Shown in pieces: positions 39,561 through 49,443 of a stretch of 64,000 bases of DNA. This stretch comes from Prorocentrum cordatum (taxonomy: Eukaryota > Sar > Dinophyceae > Prorocentrales > Prorocentraceae): NCBI GenBank assembly GCA_963575745.1, contig CAUYUJ010015027.1, positions 419,796-483,795 on the forward strand, given 5' to 3'. The position numbers and the translations under genes were made by a program. The notes under the pieces were generated by a model. The model was not told the origin of the DNA and did no database searches. It was given only the letters and a program-made list of their open reading frames with translations. The number at the start of each line of letters is the position of its first letter. Positions within the stretch are counted from its first letter, which is position 1.

Positions 39561-39959
39561 CAGCATCGGCACATGGTGGAGCGATCCATGGACACAGCTC
39601 CTCTCTCCCCACGTTGGGAAGTGGGACGATATGGGAAGCGGAGATCCGCAGCATCGGCGCATGGCTTCAGGGAAGTCCCCAGAGCGAGCACCAAATGGGA
39701 GGCCCAAGCGACCGCGGCGCGCGCGCTCCCTGGCCGGCCAGGGGCCGAGCCTGGCACTCTGCGGCGACGCGCGCGGTCCGAGCCCCGCGGGTCGCCGCTG
39801 TCGCAGCCGCCGCCGCCTCGAGGATCGAGCTGCTACACTGCAGTGCGATCGGAATGGGTACGGACAGATCGGGAACGAAGACCAGTAGCGGTTCCTGCCC
39901 ATTTCGAGCCGGTCTCGCTATCGGCGTCTCCGCGGACGTCCATTCGAGACAAAAGGTCG

Positions 39960-40012
39960 TCTGCCCAACAGCGGCCGCTGTCGGTTTGGGACACCATGTG
40001 CTGTTGGGCAGC
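39960..40012. repeat. 12-bp inverted repeat
   Basis: CTGCCCAACAGC and GCTGTTGGGCAG face each other with about 28 nt between them, and can form a hairpin. Context gives no function. Confidence 0.7.
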
Positions 40013-40134
40013 GTACCCATTTTTGTCCGTTCCCATGTCGGGCGTCCAAGACGGTCAAGACAGAATTGGCTCTGGTTTTCTGACCGTGGTCGGGGACCTA
40101 TCCGTGGCCGGGATTCTCCGTGGCCAGAGATCCT

Positions 40135-40265
40135 TTCGTTCCTCCTGCAGCGTTCCTTGTGGCAGCACGGCGACTGCAGGATGTTTGAAGACGTTCCGTG
40201 CTTTTTGGCATTCCTTCTGCAGCGTTCTGTGTGCTAGGACGGCGACTGTAGGGTGTGTGGAGAGT
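40135..40265. repeat. ~75-bp direct duplication
   Basis: CTGCAGCGTTCCTTGTG with GCACGGCGACTGCAGGATGT recurs about 75 bp later as CTGCAGCGTTCTGTGTG with AGGACGGCGACTGTAGGGTG. Confidence 0.75.
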
Positions 40266-40334
40266 CTTTGGGCTTTCGGGATCTCCCGAGGGCTCCAAGG
40301 GGCCTCAGGAGCAGGAGGCCTACGGAGCCTCCGC

Positions 40335-40560
40335 ATGGCGTCGGCCGTCATCGCCACCGCCGCCGTCGCCACTGTTGCCGTCCCCGCCGCCGCCGTCGTC
40401 GTCGCCGTCCGCCTCCCTCGTCGTCGTTGCCGCCGTCGTCGTCGTCGTCGTCGTCGCGTCGCCCTCGTCGTCGTCGTCCGCCTCGTCGTCGTCGTCCTCC
40501 TCCTCCTCGCCCTCGCCCTCAACGTCACCGTCGCCGCCGGCGTCGCTCGTCGTCAGGGCC
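40335..40560. repeat. GCC/GTC trinucleotide-rich tract
   Basis: (GCCGTC)n and (GTC)n simple repeat. The open frames on both strands are compositional. Two further GGCGGC runs lie at 40600-40750. Confidence 0.8.
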
Positions 40561-41127
40561 GCCGTCGTGGCTGGGGCGCACGCCGAGCGCGCGGGCGCTG
40601 GGCTCGCCGGCGGCGGCCGCGGCAGGACCTGCCCGCGCGGGTGCGGCCGCACCGCCGCGCCGGCCATGGGCGTCGCGCGCCAGAGGGTCCGCAGGCGCTG
40701 GGCGGTCGGACAGCGGGCGGCGGCTGCGGCGGCGGCGGCTGCGGCGGCAGGATCAGATTCGAGATTCTGCCCAGAACGCACCCCTGGAAACGCCCGGTGC
40801 CCCAGGATGGTGCATAGATCCTCCCGAGGGCGTGCACTAGGCACACCACATGAAGAACTGGTATGCGTGCGGGTGCTCCACGAGAATTTACATCCCGATT
40901 GGCCGCACAGCTGGGGGGCATCTGACCAGACTTGCGCAGGAGCGACGAAGGATGTGCCCTGAAATTCTATAGGCTTACGCCACATGCGCCGACCCCTAGA
41001 TCTTAATGTATGTATGCGTTCGGGGCGGGGATGGAGCGGGCGACGAGGAAGAGGGGAAAAGGAGTCGGACCATGTATTGCGCGAAGTGTACGCGTGTGAA
41101 AGCCACGAAGAACTCGCGCAGTGACAA

Positions 41128-41149
41128 TCCGTTGCCATTTTGGCTCAAG
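41128..41149 (+). other. Genomic DinoSL relic (21/22 match)
   Basis: Matches the 22-nt DinoSL except for A to T at leader position 6. It sits at the left end of LINE-A, with coding sequence following about 95 bp downstream. The flanking 18 bp (41110-41127, AACTCGCGCAGTGACAAT) are repeated exactly at 60576-60593. Confidence 0.88.
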
Positions 41150-41244
41150 CCCTGGACCCCGGCTTTTTGCTCTTGGCCTGCCGGCGCGGCGCGTGGTCCT
41201 TACTCAGCTGGCATTTGTCCTTGCCTGCCGGCGCGAGCCTCGGG

Positions 41245-41634
41245 ATGGAGAGCCACCCCAACGTGCCAGGCGTGCCCGGCCACCAGCCCGAGCACGCCGC
41301 AGGAGCTGCCGCGTCGGCGAGCTCCCCCTCGGTCAGCGGCCCGGCCTCCGCGAGCTCCGCGGGCCCCCCCGCGGGGGCCGAGCGCCCGCCGGCAAAGGCC
41401 CCGCCGGCCCCAGGCGCAAAGCGCTGGCTGGCCGAGCGGCTGGAAGGCGAAGTCTCCACCCTCCTGAACCTGCTCACCCGGGTTCTCGGGGCCTTCGGGT
41501 TGGCTCAGTGGGTCAAGGCGAACCGAGGAGGCGAAAGCACGCCCATTGCGGCGGACGTCGGCAGCTACGATGGCCATGACATCTTCAATGACATGGGTAC
41601 CTATGCTTTTGACCCCCTCTCGGGAGGCGGTTAA
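41245..41634 (+). CDS. First ORF of LINE-A
   Basis: Start MESHPNVPGVPGHQPEH, a disordered Ala/Ser/Pro region, then GAKRWLAERLEGEVSTLLNL, LTRVLGAFGLAQWVKANRGG and DGHDIFNDMGTYAFDPLSGG before a stop. The second half has good protein character (amphipathic helix). No domain is recognised. Position after the leader suggests the element's first protein. Confidence 0.5.
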   Translation: MESHPNVPGVPGHQPEHAAGAAASASSPSVSGPASASSAGPPAGAERPPAKAPPAPGAKRWLAERLEGEVSTLLNLLTRVLGAFGLAQWVKANRGGESTPIAADVGSYDGHDIFNDMGTYAFDPLSGGG

Positions 41635-41721
41635 GCAGGTTTTGGAAAGCAGGGGTCTGCTGTCACGCGGTCGCGTCGACAGCAGCGGTGCCCTGCTCTC
41701 TCTTCCTCGGCGCAGCGAGCG

Positions 41722-42171
41722 ATGATCGAGCTAATCGGGGTGATTGCTGGTTCGTCACGTACTGCTGGGCCGACTCGAGCGACGTGGAGACCCACACGTC
41801 GTCAGCAGGGCAGGCAACCGAGGAACGGGTCGAGAGCTCTTCAATTTTTGGCTACTACACCGAATACTCCCTCGCTCCTGGACGCCGTGAAGGCCATGAT
41901 CAGCAAGGCGGACGAGGCTCAGTACAATCCTACTCATGAAAATGTTGTGGAGTCCCTTCGAGAGTTGTTGGAGGCCTGCGACGATACCACATGTTCAGGG
42001 AGGCCCAGCCGTACGCCCCAGGCCGGCGCAGCCCAAGACATGAAAGCGGAGGACAATGCTGGAGGAGCTGCGTTACCACCCGCAGGTTGCCGAGATCGAA
42101 GCTTGTGGACCCTTGCATGGCAAGGCGCGCCAGTTTACCTAGCTGCGAGCATCGCAGAACGGACCATCTAG
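41722..42171 (+). pseudogene. LINE-A N-terminal region with NPTH motif
   Basis: Within this frame TPSLLDAVKAMISKADEAQY is followed by NPTHENVVESLRELLEACDD. LINE-B has the counterpart GANPTHQQAVKKLRELIGGQ at about 49.83 kb. This shared block is the best evidence that the two elements align from their N-termini. The surrounding sequence in this frame is less protein-like, and frame changes are likely. Confidence 0.45.
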
Positions 42172-42506
42172 AAACCGATTACCGATTGTCTTGGTGCGCC
42201 AAAAAACATGAATATCGGCGGGCTCGTGAATGGCGACGGGCTGCTGGATCTAAGCTACCAATTACCTTCGCGATGTTCTCTACCATCAGTGGAAGTTCTG
42301 AATGGGCGGAGGAGCCAACAGCGGAATGGACTGGCTGGACCTCGAGGGCCCCGGCAGGTTGGCGCGTGGCTGCTGCGTGACGGCACCGACGCCCCAGCAC
42401 GCCCCCCTCCCGAAGGCTGTCAAGGATGACGTGAGCAGTTCGACCAAGCCCGAGACGTCCACTTCACGCCTGACGATATCTCAGAAGTTCGCTTCAAAAT
42501 GCTTGT

Positions 42507-43511
42507 TTGGGCGGGCTCAACAAGACCCCGTCACGTTGCCAGCATTCTCGCTTCTTGAGCCGGAGTGCTAAACACTTATTAAATTTAAGGGGGCGCTGGG
42601 TTACAACGCGGAGATCCTTCGCGTACTGGTGGCCAAAGTTGTGGACCGCAATGCCTTCCCCAGCGCGCAGTCCGGGAGTTTTCCTGGCGCAGCAGAACTC
42701 AAAGTTGAGACCTCGTTTCTTCGAGATTAGCGAGTTGGCATCATATTCCGAACATTTCACGCGAGCGAAGAACATTGTAGACACGGCCGCGCGTGGCCGA
42801 ATGATATTTCGACCCAGCGCTATTGCTCCACGTGGGGCCATTGCGCAGAAGCTCGAACCTACTACTGGTACGGATGCCACTGCGATAGCACCCCAGTGGG
42901 CGATGTCCAAAGCCCCAGAAAGTTGGGTTCATGAAGACGAGGTTCGTGAATGGCGTGCTCAACGCGGCTTCACCAGTGCATCGTCGGTTGCACGCTTCAA
43001 CCGTCGCAAGTGGGTTTTCGGAGGAGTGGTGGAGGGCTCGACCGAGCAGGCCGCCTGCGATTTCAGCGGCGGCGTCTGCGCGGCTGCGAGTGGCCGGGGA
43101 GATCGCGACAAGCCGAAGAAGCGAGGTGATGGCAAGGGTGGGGATGATGGCCCACGACCTCGCTCCGCCTGGGGGGCCCCGCCCCCGAAGAACGCGTCGG
43201 CGGCGGACGCGGAGGGCGAGGGGGGCGCGGACCGCCCTGGCGCTGCCGCCGCCGCCCCCGCCCCAGCAGCCGGGGATGGCGCCGCCGCTGGCGTGCCGCC
43301 CCCGGCAGCCGCTCCAGGTCGTGGAGCTCGCCGGGCAGCTCCCGACGGCGGCGGCCAGGCAGCGGCGAAGCAGCAGGAGGTCGACGCCCCCCCCTCCACC
43401 GACTTCCTCTCAGCGCAGGAGAACACGAGGAGGGCGATTGTTGTTGTACATCAGCGCGGGCTCGGCGCACCATGTCGCGAAGCCCGGCGCCGCGCAGCCC
43501 GCGGCGGCTGA
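42507..43511 (+). CDS. LINE-A ORF1-like protein
   Basis: A 334-residue open frame. Residues about 130-185 contain WVHEDEVREWRAQRGFTSAS and SVARFNRRKWVFGGVVEG, a small folded module of the kind found in dinoflagellate LINE N-terminal proteins (from memory). A charged KPKKRGDGKGGDDGPRPRSA and a long Ala/Pro/Gly disordered stretch follow. It overlaps the next frame at 43472, and a frameshift there would continue the polypeptide. Confidence 0.45.
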   Translation: MGGLNKTPSRCQHSRFLSRSAKHLLNLRGRWVTTRRSFAYWWPKLWTAMPSPARSPGVFLAQQNSKLRPRFFEISELASYSEHFTRAKNIVDTAARGRMIFRPSAIAPRGAIAQKLEPTTGTDATAIAPQWAMSKAPESWVHEDEVREWRAQRGFTSASSVARFNRRKWVFGGVVEGSTEQAACDFSGGVCAAASGRGDRDKPKKRGDGKGGDDGPRPRSAWGAPPPKNASAADAEGEGGADRPGAAAAAPAPAAGDGAAAGVPPPAAAPGRGARRAAPDGGGQAAAKQQEVDAPPSTDFLSAQENTRRAIVVVHQRGLGAPCREARRRAARGG

Positions 43512-43889
43512 CCGCGCTCGGAAATGTTCAAGATAGCATTCGCCAGATGGTCTTTGCACACGCATCAAAGAACTACAGGAAGTTTCGTCTCAAAGCGGTG
43601 CCCCACGCTACGATGCGAGAAGTTATCGCTGCAGCTGGGAACTCTCCCACCTCGACGCGCGCCAGGCCTGCGCACTGGCCACAAAGGCCCGCATCATCAC
43701 GCGGGCCAGTCGCGGACGGCCACTGGAGCCTCCACGAGCCATCGCAGGCCGACCAGAAGATCATGGAGATAACGATTTGGCTAACCCTCAAGAGCAGACA
43801 CTACGAGCGCCTCGTCTCGAAGAGACCGCTGGGCCAGTCCATGGAGCAGCAGTGGATGGACCAGCGTTCACCCTGCGCTGCGGACTCCA

Positions 43890-44911
43890 CTGGCGGCGGT
43901 ACGTCGTCATGCGTGAGATCGCAAGCTACCCGAACGCCAACTTGAAGAAGGCGAAGGACTTCCTCGGCATCTCTCCAGGTATTTCAAAACATACCATGGG
44001 GAAAGCATGTTATTGCTTGGGCTTATCAGCGCCGCCCTGACTGTGGATGGAGGCCTACTACCGCCACAGCGGGGGAGCGCCACCGCGAGGCACTCCGTCA
44101 CTGGACGGCCTGCCGAGGAGCGACGGAGCAACCGAAGTGCACCGCGGCGCAACGGCAGACGGGCGCCCTGAACCACCCAGGGGTTCCCCGTCCTGCAAGC
44201 CGCGCTGAGCAGAAGAGACTTTACGAGAAGTGGCTCACCGCGCGGCCAACTAAGCTCCGCGGAGGTTTCTGCCAGCTCGGTTTTGACGACCCGAAAGGCC
44301 CGCCGCCTGAACGGTTCAGATGTAGGAGTTGCCAAGTCTATAAGCTGTGGCACGACGCAGCTGGGCATTCGCCCTGCAACCAGCGCGCCATCATGGCCAC
44401 CGAGGACCAGCTCCTGATCGCGGCGATGGGCCAGCAGCGCGGTCAGATGTGGATCGACAAGTTCAAGAGGTGGAACGCTGTCGCAGGCCAGCGCAAGCGC
44501 AACGAGACGGGAGTGAAGCGGGAGCGGAGGCTGGCCAAGAACCGTGCCGCGATCTCTGCAGCCTGGCACGCGGGGTGCATCGCCCCGTGCCGCGAGGCCC
44601 GCCCCGACCGCTGCAGGCGAGCTCAGGCCCGCTACCAAGTCAAGCTGAAGACGCGGCGCCAGCAGAATCCTGAGGCAGCCAAGGAGACGCGCAAGCAGCA
44701 GCGGGGGCGAAAGAAGATGACCGCCGGAGCTGGAGAGAAAAAGTTTCAGGAGATCCAAGCCCGGGTAGCCGTGTCCAGACTATCAGCGGTTTCGGGGGCC
44801 CCTGATTCACCCTTGGGTGGAGGCGACGCTCTGTCGGATGCATCGGCGTCGCGCGCCTCGCCAGGGCTCGCGCTGAAGCAGTTCTCCGCCAGGCTGATGA
44901 TCTTCAATTAG
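43890..44911 (+). pseudogene. LINE-A zinc-knuckle ORF
   Basis: A first frame gives WRRYVVMREIASYPNANLKK and AKDFLGIS to 44040. After a one-base shift at the GGGG run (43998-44001) a second frame runs to 44911: HVIAWAYQRRPDCGW, HREALRHWTACRGATEQPKC, SRAEQKRLYEKWLTARPTKL, FRCRSCQVYKLWHDAAGHSP with C, then a basic helical region RNETGVKRERRLAKNRAAIS. CxxC-x10-H-x4-H-x2-C is a zinc-knuckle-like cluster suited to nucleic-acid binding. LINE-B has a comparable basic region at 52.2-52.6 kb. Confidence 0.5.
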
Positions 44912-44937
44912 ATTTCACGGCATGGCAAGAAGTTCGA

Positions 44938-45303
44938 TTGGCCAACGCTCGTCCGCCATGGCTGAGTCAGCCAGCAGGCAGTTTCGGTTGCTCCATTGCC
45001 CTCGCAGCCCCGCCTCCAGCAGATCGATTCGGCCACGGGGGCGCGATCCATGGAGGTGCGGCAGTGCTCTGGCGCAAGAGCATTGGGAAAGCCAAAGTAC
45101 TTCGAGACAAATGTTTAGATCGTCGTGGCGCGGCCGTCAAGACCTCCATTGCCACCGCGGTCTCGGCCTACGGCGCGCAGCGTGGCGACAGCGTTTGGTC
45201 GTCAAAAGTTTTGGACTGGAGCCGGTCTCTCGGCGGCGACGCATTGCTCATCGGCGACCTGAACTGGTGCGCCAGATGCCGTGGGCTCCTCTCACCAGCG
45301 TAG
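44938..45303 (+). pseudogene. LINE-A endonuclease (EEP) domain fragment
   Basis: The frame reads GHGGAIHGGAAVLWRKSIGK, AVKTSIATAVSAYGAQRGDS and DALLIGDLNWCARCRG. A Gly-rich strand followed by AVLW and the GDLN box correspond to the late strands and catalytic Asp/Asn of AP-endonuclease-like LINE nucleases. The N-terminal part of the domain is missing or shifted. Confidence 0.55.
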
Positions 45304-45306
45304 CAC

Positions 45307-46083
45307 TTGGCGGCAGCGGGCCCCCCGACTACGACCGAGGGGACATCGCTGCCGCGAGCCCTCCGCAGGACAGCCGGCCGTGGAGAGCCCCTAAGTTTGG
45401 ATGCTGTAAATCTTACCAATGGAATCCCTCGCCATAAATTGCGGAAGTTTGCGGCGCCCACGCGGCAGCGCGCCCGTTTGAAACGCAGTGTAGGTGCCGT
45501 TCCTGATCGAATGGCCTTCGCGAGCCAGCGCGAGATCAACGACGTCAAAGCAGCTCTAGACGCATCGCACCCAGCAGCAGCTCCATCGGCACCCGTCGAC
45601 GAGCAATGGCAGACGCGATGCGCGCGTGCAGTAGCAGGGCTCCAGCTGGCGGCGACCATGCACTGGGTCCGAGTTGAACGCAAGGCGGAGCGGCCAAAGG
45701 GTTCGACACCTTCTTCGCGACCGATGGCCCCACCAGCTCCACGCCACTTGGGTGGATCCATCGCTCTTCGCAGGTTACGACGTCTCCATCGACGATGCAG
45801 CGAGCGAGTTCGACAGCAAGCACGAGTCCATGATCCGATCGATCCTGGTTGTATGTCTTCATGCGCCCAGCTCTGCTTCGACGGCGTGCGCATTCCCTTC
45901 AATGGGTGGTCCTCGCGCGGTCATGCACTTGAAGCTTTAGCAAAGCAGACCTCCAAGGAGACGATGGATATGTCCGATGGGCGACGCAGGACTTGGGCTT
46001 CACAATCTTTCTTCATGGAGAGCAGACAATTGGAATGTGACCACGCCTTGCTTCAAGCAAGTTGCTCCTGCACCAGCCTTTGA
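45307..46083 (+). pseudogene. LINE-A linker between endonuclease and RT
   Basis: An open frame of 258 residues, with AVNLTNGIPRHKLRKFAAPT, MAFASQREINDVKAALDASH and DEQWQTRCARAVAGLQLAAT. Parallel frames carry ATWVDPSLFAGYDVSIDDAA and SKHESMIRSIL. It is helical and typical of the region before LINE reverse transcriptases, but lacks diagnostic residues. Confidence 0.4.
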
Positions 46084-46275
46084 TGCAGTGGGCATGCGCT
46101 CGGATCGAGAAGCGGCATGGGCACCGCCTTCATATGACTCGCAGCCTCTGGTGGATCGCTGGCAGAAGTGGGCTCAAGATGCTGAATTTCTCCAATCGCC
46201 AAAGGATCGAAGTAAGGCCCCATCAAAGCAAGTTTTCTGCAGAAAGCCGTTCTGAACACCCGGGGCGCTGCAGGC

Positions 46276-46957
46276 ATGGGTGGGCGGCCAGGCGCGGAGC
46301 AACAGCTACTGGCCAAGCCGCTTCTTTTGATGCTGGATGAAGCTTATGAGATATGGCTTGCTACGACAGCTCCCGCAATGCAATGCGAAGGTGACCTGCC
46401 ACCCGCTGTGGCCGAGCAGGTATTCCCCTGGCGGGTAGTCGGCATCCCCAAGAAGGACGAGAATGAGCGCCGTCCTATCTCAGTGGCATCACCATTATTG
46501 AGATCATGGATGGTAGCGCGAGCTACATCACTACTTCAACCATGTGAAGCTCAATGTGATTATAAGCGTGGTGTTGCGGCGGGGCATGCAGTGTCCGCGC
46601 GGCTTGCGGATGGCGCCCGAGTTGGTTTGGAGCTGGACCTTTCCAACGCACGCGATCATGTGGATCATGGCGTTGGTGCTGCGGCGCTCGCGGCTCAGGC
46701 CGTTCCAGATTCGGTCTTTTATACTTGTTTGGGTGCTTGGAAGTGGCCTCGCATACTGCAGTGCGAGCGCGGAGGTTGCCCCACATTCGTTTGTCAAGCG
46801 TGGATTGCCTCAGGGAGACAGCGTTGCGCCAGGCGCAGTGGTAGCATCACTGGCACCATGGCGGTGCGCCCCAGCTTCTGGATGGGCGTTCATGGATGAT
46901 CGCAGTATCACCACGAAGTCGGAGGCTGACTTGGTTGGCCATTACGCAACAACTTAA
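46276..46957 (+). pseudogene. LINE-A reverse transcriptase domain
   Basis: Frame 1 (46276 to about 46785): VFPWRVVGIPKKDENERRPI with SVASPLLRSW (finger motif), then GLELDLSNARDHVDHGVG carrying the first catalytic Asp. Frame 2 (about 46785-46957): KRGLPQGDSVAPGAVVASL and WAFMDDRSIT, where FMDD is the YxDD-type active site with both Asp retained. One frameshift separates the two halves, so the copy is inactive unless the shift is an assembly error. Confidence 0.8.
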
Positions 46958-46959
46958 TG

Positions 46960-47840
46960 TTGATGTTGGGTTTGTCGAAAACGAGAGTAAGCGACAATTG
47001 TGGCCAGTCCTCCATGCAAGCAATGCGAATGAACATCTTGCTTGGACTTGAATGTGATCCCGCTCGTGCGCACATCCTCATCGAGCCAAGAGGTTTCTGG
47101 TCCTAGCTCGAGCATGGCACTGCCGTGCTCAGAAGTGTCCATGGTGTTTCGGACGTTCGAGAGCAGATAGCTGGCGCTTACCTTCGGCCGTTGTGGATCT
47201 GGCCAGTACCTTGCCTGAGCCTGTGCCACGAATTATGGTGGGCCTTCTGTTTCAAGCGATCCGAAAGATTCAATGCTCTTGGCGGTGTGCAAGGGGGTGG
47301 TGGCGCAGACGCGCGCAGCTACGTCCACTGTTCTCACCAGCGCTACAAGTGATGAAGGCTGTTATATCACCGCGCCTTCTTCCAAGCAGCCATCTTACTC
47401 ATGCTCCTCGGGCACACCTGGCGCAGTTGGGACTGGAGTATCTTGCTAATAGTTTTGAGCGGGGCATCAAAATGCGAGCGAATGTTGAAGATGATCCATG
47501 CGCATTGGCTGCCGCCTGAGGTATTCGCCGCGGTGCAGACACATTTTGGACCAAGAACGCCGAGGCCCTGCACGCCGTCAGGAGTTTGCCCCGCATTCGC
47601 TGCCTGGACGGCATCCCAAAGTCAAGGTTGGAATCAGGAGGCGCCGAGGACATTGACCTCGACATCTGCAGTTCGGCCAAATGGAAGCAGCGGGGGAAGA
47701 GCTTCCCAGTGGAAGACTCCAGGGCGCTGGGTATCTCCACAACCCACTTCCAAGTGTTCGACACCTGTGGCTCATTTCCAAGCGTCTCGAGTTCGCCTCG
47801 CAGCGCCTCATGAGCTTCCTCCAGATTTCTGGGCAGCTCA
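46960..47840 (+). pseudogene. LINE-A post-RT region
   Basis: Fragments NVDVGFVENESKRQLWP, REQIAGAYLRPLWIWPVP, AIRKIQCSWRCARGWWRRRA and PLFSPALQVMKAV correspond in order to LINE-B (FDREVGFVENHSERQKW, RPLWIWCSP, RWRCHGRWRRTR, PIFSSALQAVKTVV). A later piece (SLPRIRCLDGIPKSRLESGG) has no LINE-B partner that I can see. Several frames are needed. Confidence 0.6.
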
Positions 47841-48019
47841 ACCACGAGTTACCAGCAAGAGTGGATAGGTCACGCAGGCCTCGCATCCCAACTTCAAGAT
47901 GCGGGTGAATATGCATATTGCTGAAGCCTCCCTCGGCCTCGCGGTGGTCCGTGGCGATTTCCAGCCAGGTCGACTTGTCTCGCGTCCTGCTGAGGCTATG
48001 CCCCATCATGTTCAGGTGT

Positions 48020-49441
48020 CGGCGGCAACCGCAAGGCCACCGCCAAGCGATCCTTCCGGGGAAGTCGCATCACGAGCGTCATCGCCGAGATTGACGACCA
48101 GGACCGAGCAGAGGGCGAGGCCGCCCGCGGTGCCCTCGCCATGGAGAGCCTCGCGGAGCTCCGCGAGGTCGCCCGCGGCGCCCTCCTCGCCGCCAGCCGG
48201 CGGTCCTCGGAGGAGGGCGCCTGCGGGAGGAGCTGCCCAGGTCCGGCCCAGGTGGCGGCCCCCGCCAAAATGCAGACCCTGGGGCGGAAGCCGGCCGATC
48301 AGCCCAAGCTGCTCGCCAACGTCGACGGCGAGGTTCGGGCTCTCGGCGCGCGCGCGGGGCGGGCCCCCCCGAGCTGCGGAGCGCGGCCCGCGAGGCCGCG
48401 GTGCGCAAGAAGCCCGCCGACGGGGCGCCCGCCGACGCGAAGCCCAGCGACCGCTCGCCGCGGAGCTCGGGCCCGCCCTCGCCCGTCAAGATGTTCAACC
48501 GGGCCGACTCCACCACCAAGAAGCACAACCGGGTTGACTCCTCCAAGGACATGTTCGACAAGCTGAGATCTGCCGAGGTGATCTTGACGGAGATAGAGAA
48601 AGTGAGCGATGCGGAGAAGCACCGCGCTGGCATGTCGACGCCCGCGAACCAGAACGACAAGACGAAGGCGAAGCTCATGAATAAAGCGACCAGCATGATT
48701 TTAGACGGTCGTGTATGGCATCGTGGGAAGAGTGGCGTCGTCCAGCTACTTCGACGTTGGCAACGCGCTTGTTGCACTCCTGAACGCGCTGCTCATCGGG
48801 GCGCAAGTGCAACGCTATGCAGTCTCCGACGAGAACTTGCGGGCGCTCCGCACGGAGTGCATCTGCCTGCGTCTGTCGGTGCGCCGCTCAAATCTTCTGC
48901 ACGGGTAAGCTAGAGCGCTGGTGGAATATATGTGACTTGTTCTTGGTGGGCGTCGCTCTCCTCGACGCGGCCTTCGCCCTCGGCTTGGTCACCTCGGGCG
49001 GCCAAACGTCGTTCATGAGCAAGCTCGGAAGGGCGATCCGCCTGCTCCACATCCTGCGCATCATTCGCGCGGTAAGGAAGATATCCCAGCTCCGAAGCAT
49101 GCTGCGCTGATCGCTGATCATCAGCTTCCTGGAGTCGCTCTTCTGGGCCCTGGTCATTATGGTGGGATTCATACACATGTTCGCGGTCGTTCTGACGCAG
49201 GGAGCCACGGACTACAAGAAGGATATCGACGCACTTCCTTCCGCGACCGACGATCACGATCTGTTTCTCGCCATGCATGAATCGCTCTTCAGCACGATGT
49301 GCGCCTCATTCCAATGCATGCCTGGAGGAGTCAGCTGGGGCGCGGCGTCAGAAGCAATGCGTGGCCCAGGTTGGCTATTCGATGCAGTTGCGATCAGCTG
49401 CGTGTGCTTCATGGTTCTCACAGTAGCCAACATTGTCAACG
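48020..49441 (+). pseudogene. Voltage-gated cation channel, N-terminal part through S6
   Basis: Cytosolic N-terminus (VIAEIDDQDRAEGEAARGAL; KLRSAEVILTEIEKVSDAEK), then SSYFDVGNALVALLNALLIG (S1), WWNICDLFLVGVALLDAAFA (S3), LGRAIRLLHILRIIRAVRKI (S4, Arg every third position), LIISFLESLFWALVIMVGFI (S5), HESLFSTMCASFQCMPGGVS (pore) and CFMVLTVANIVN (S6). The S2 region is scrambled. Frames change near 48380, 48715 and 48870, and TGA 49108-49110 lies in frame between S4 and S5. S6 stops at 49441, where LINE-B begins, and resumes at 56258. A six-segment voltage-sensor channel with C-terminal EF-hands is the inferred ancestral gene. Confidence 0.75.
49421..49441. repeat. Left target-site duplication of LINE-B
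   Basis: 21 bp containing GTAGCCAACATTGTCAACG, repeated at 56258-56278 with a single C/T difference. It encodes the VANIVN segment of the channel S6. Confidence 0.88.
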
Positions 49442-49443
49442 TA

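Larger units (their letters stand above)
41128..47900 (+). mobile_element. LINE-A, DinoSL-headed non-LTR retroelement
   Basis: The order on the plus strand is DinoSL relic, N-terminal ORFs (41245-43511), a zinc-knuckle ORF (about 43890-44911), endonuclease (44938-45303), linker (45307-46083), reverse transcriptase (46276-46957) and post-RT domain (46960 to about 47840). The N-terminal motif NPTHxxxVxxLREL, the RT motifs and the post-RT RPLWIW box are shared with LINE-B at 49.4-56.3 kb, so both belong to one family. Many one-base frame changes make it inactive as written. The 3' end is not sharply defined; channel coding sequence begins at about 48020. Confidence 0.7.

Noticed and set aside
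39531-40817. 428-residue plus-strand open frame
   Set aside because: Covers simple GCC/GTC repeats and direct duplications; other frames are equally open and no motif appears.
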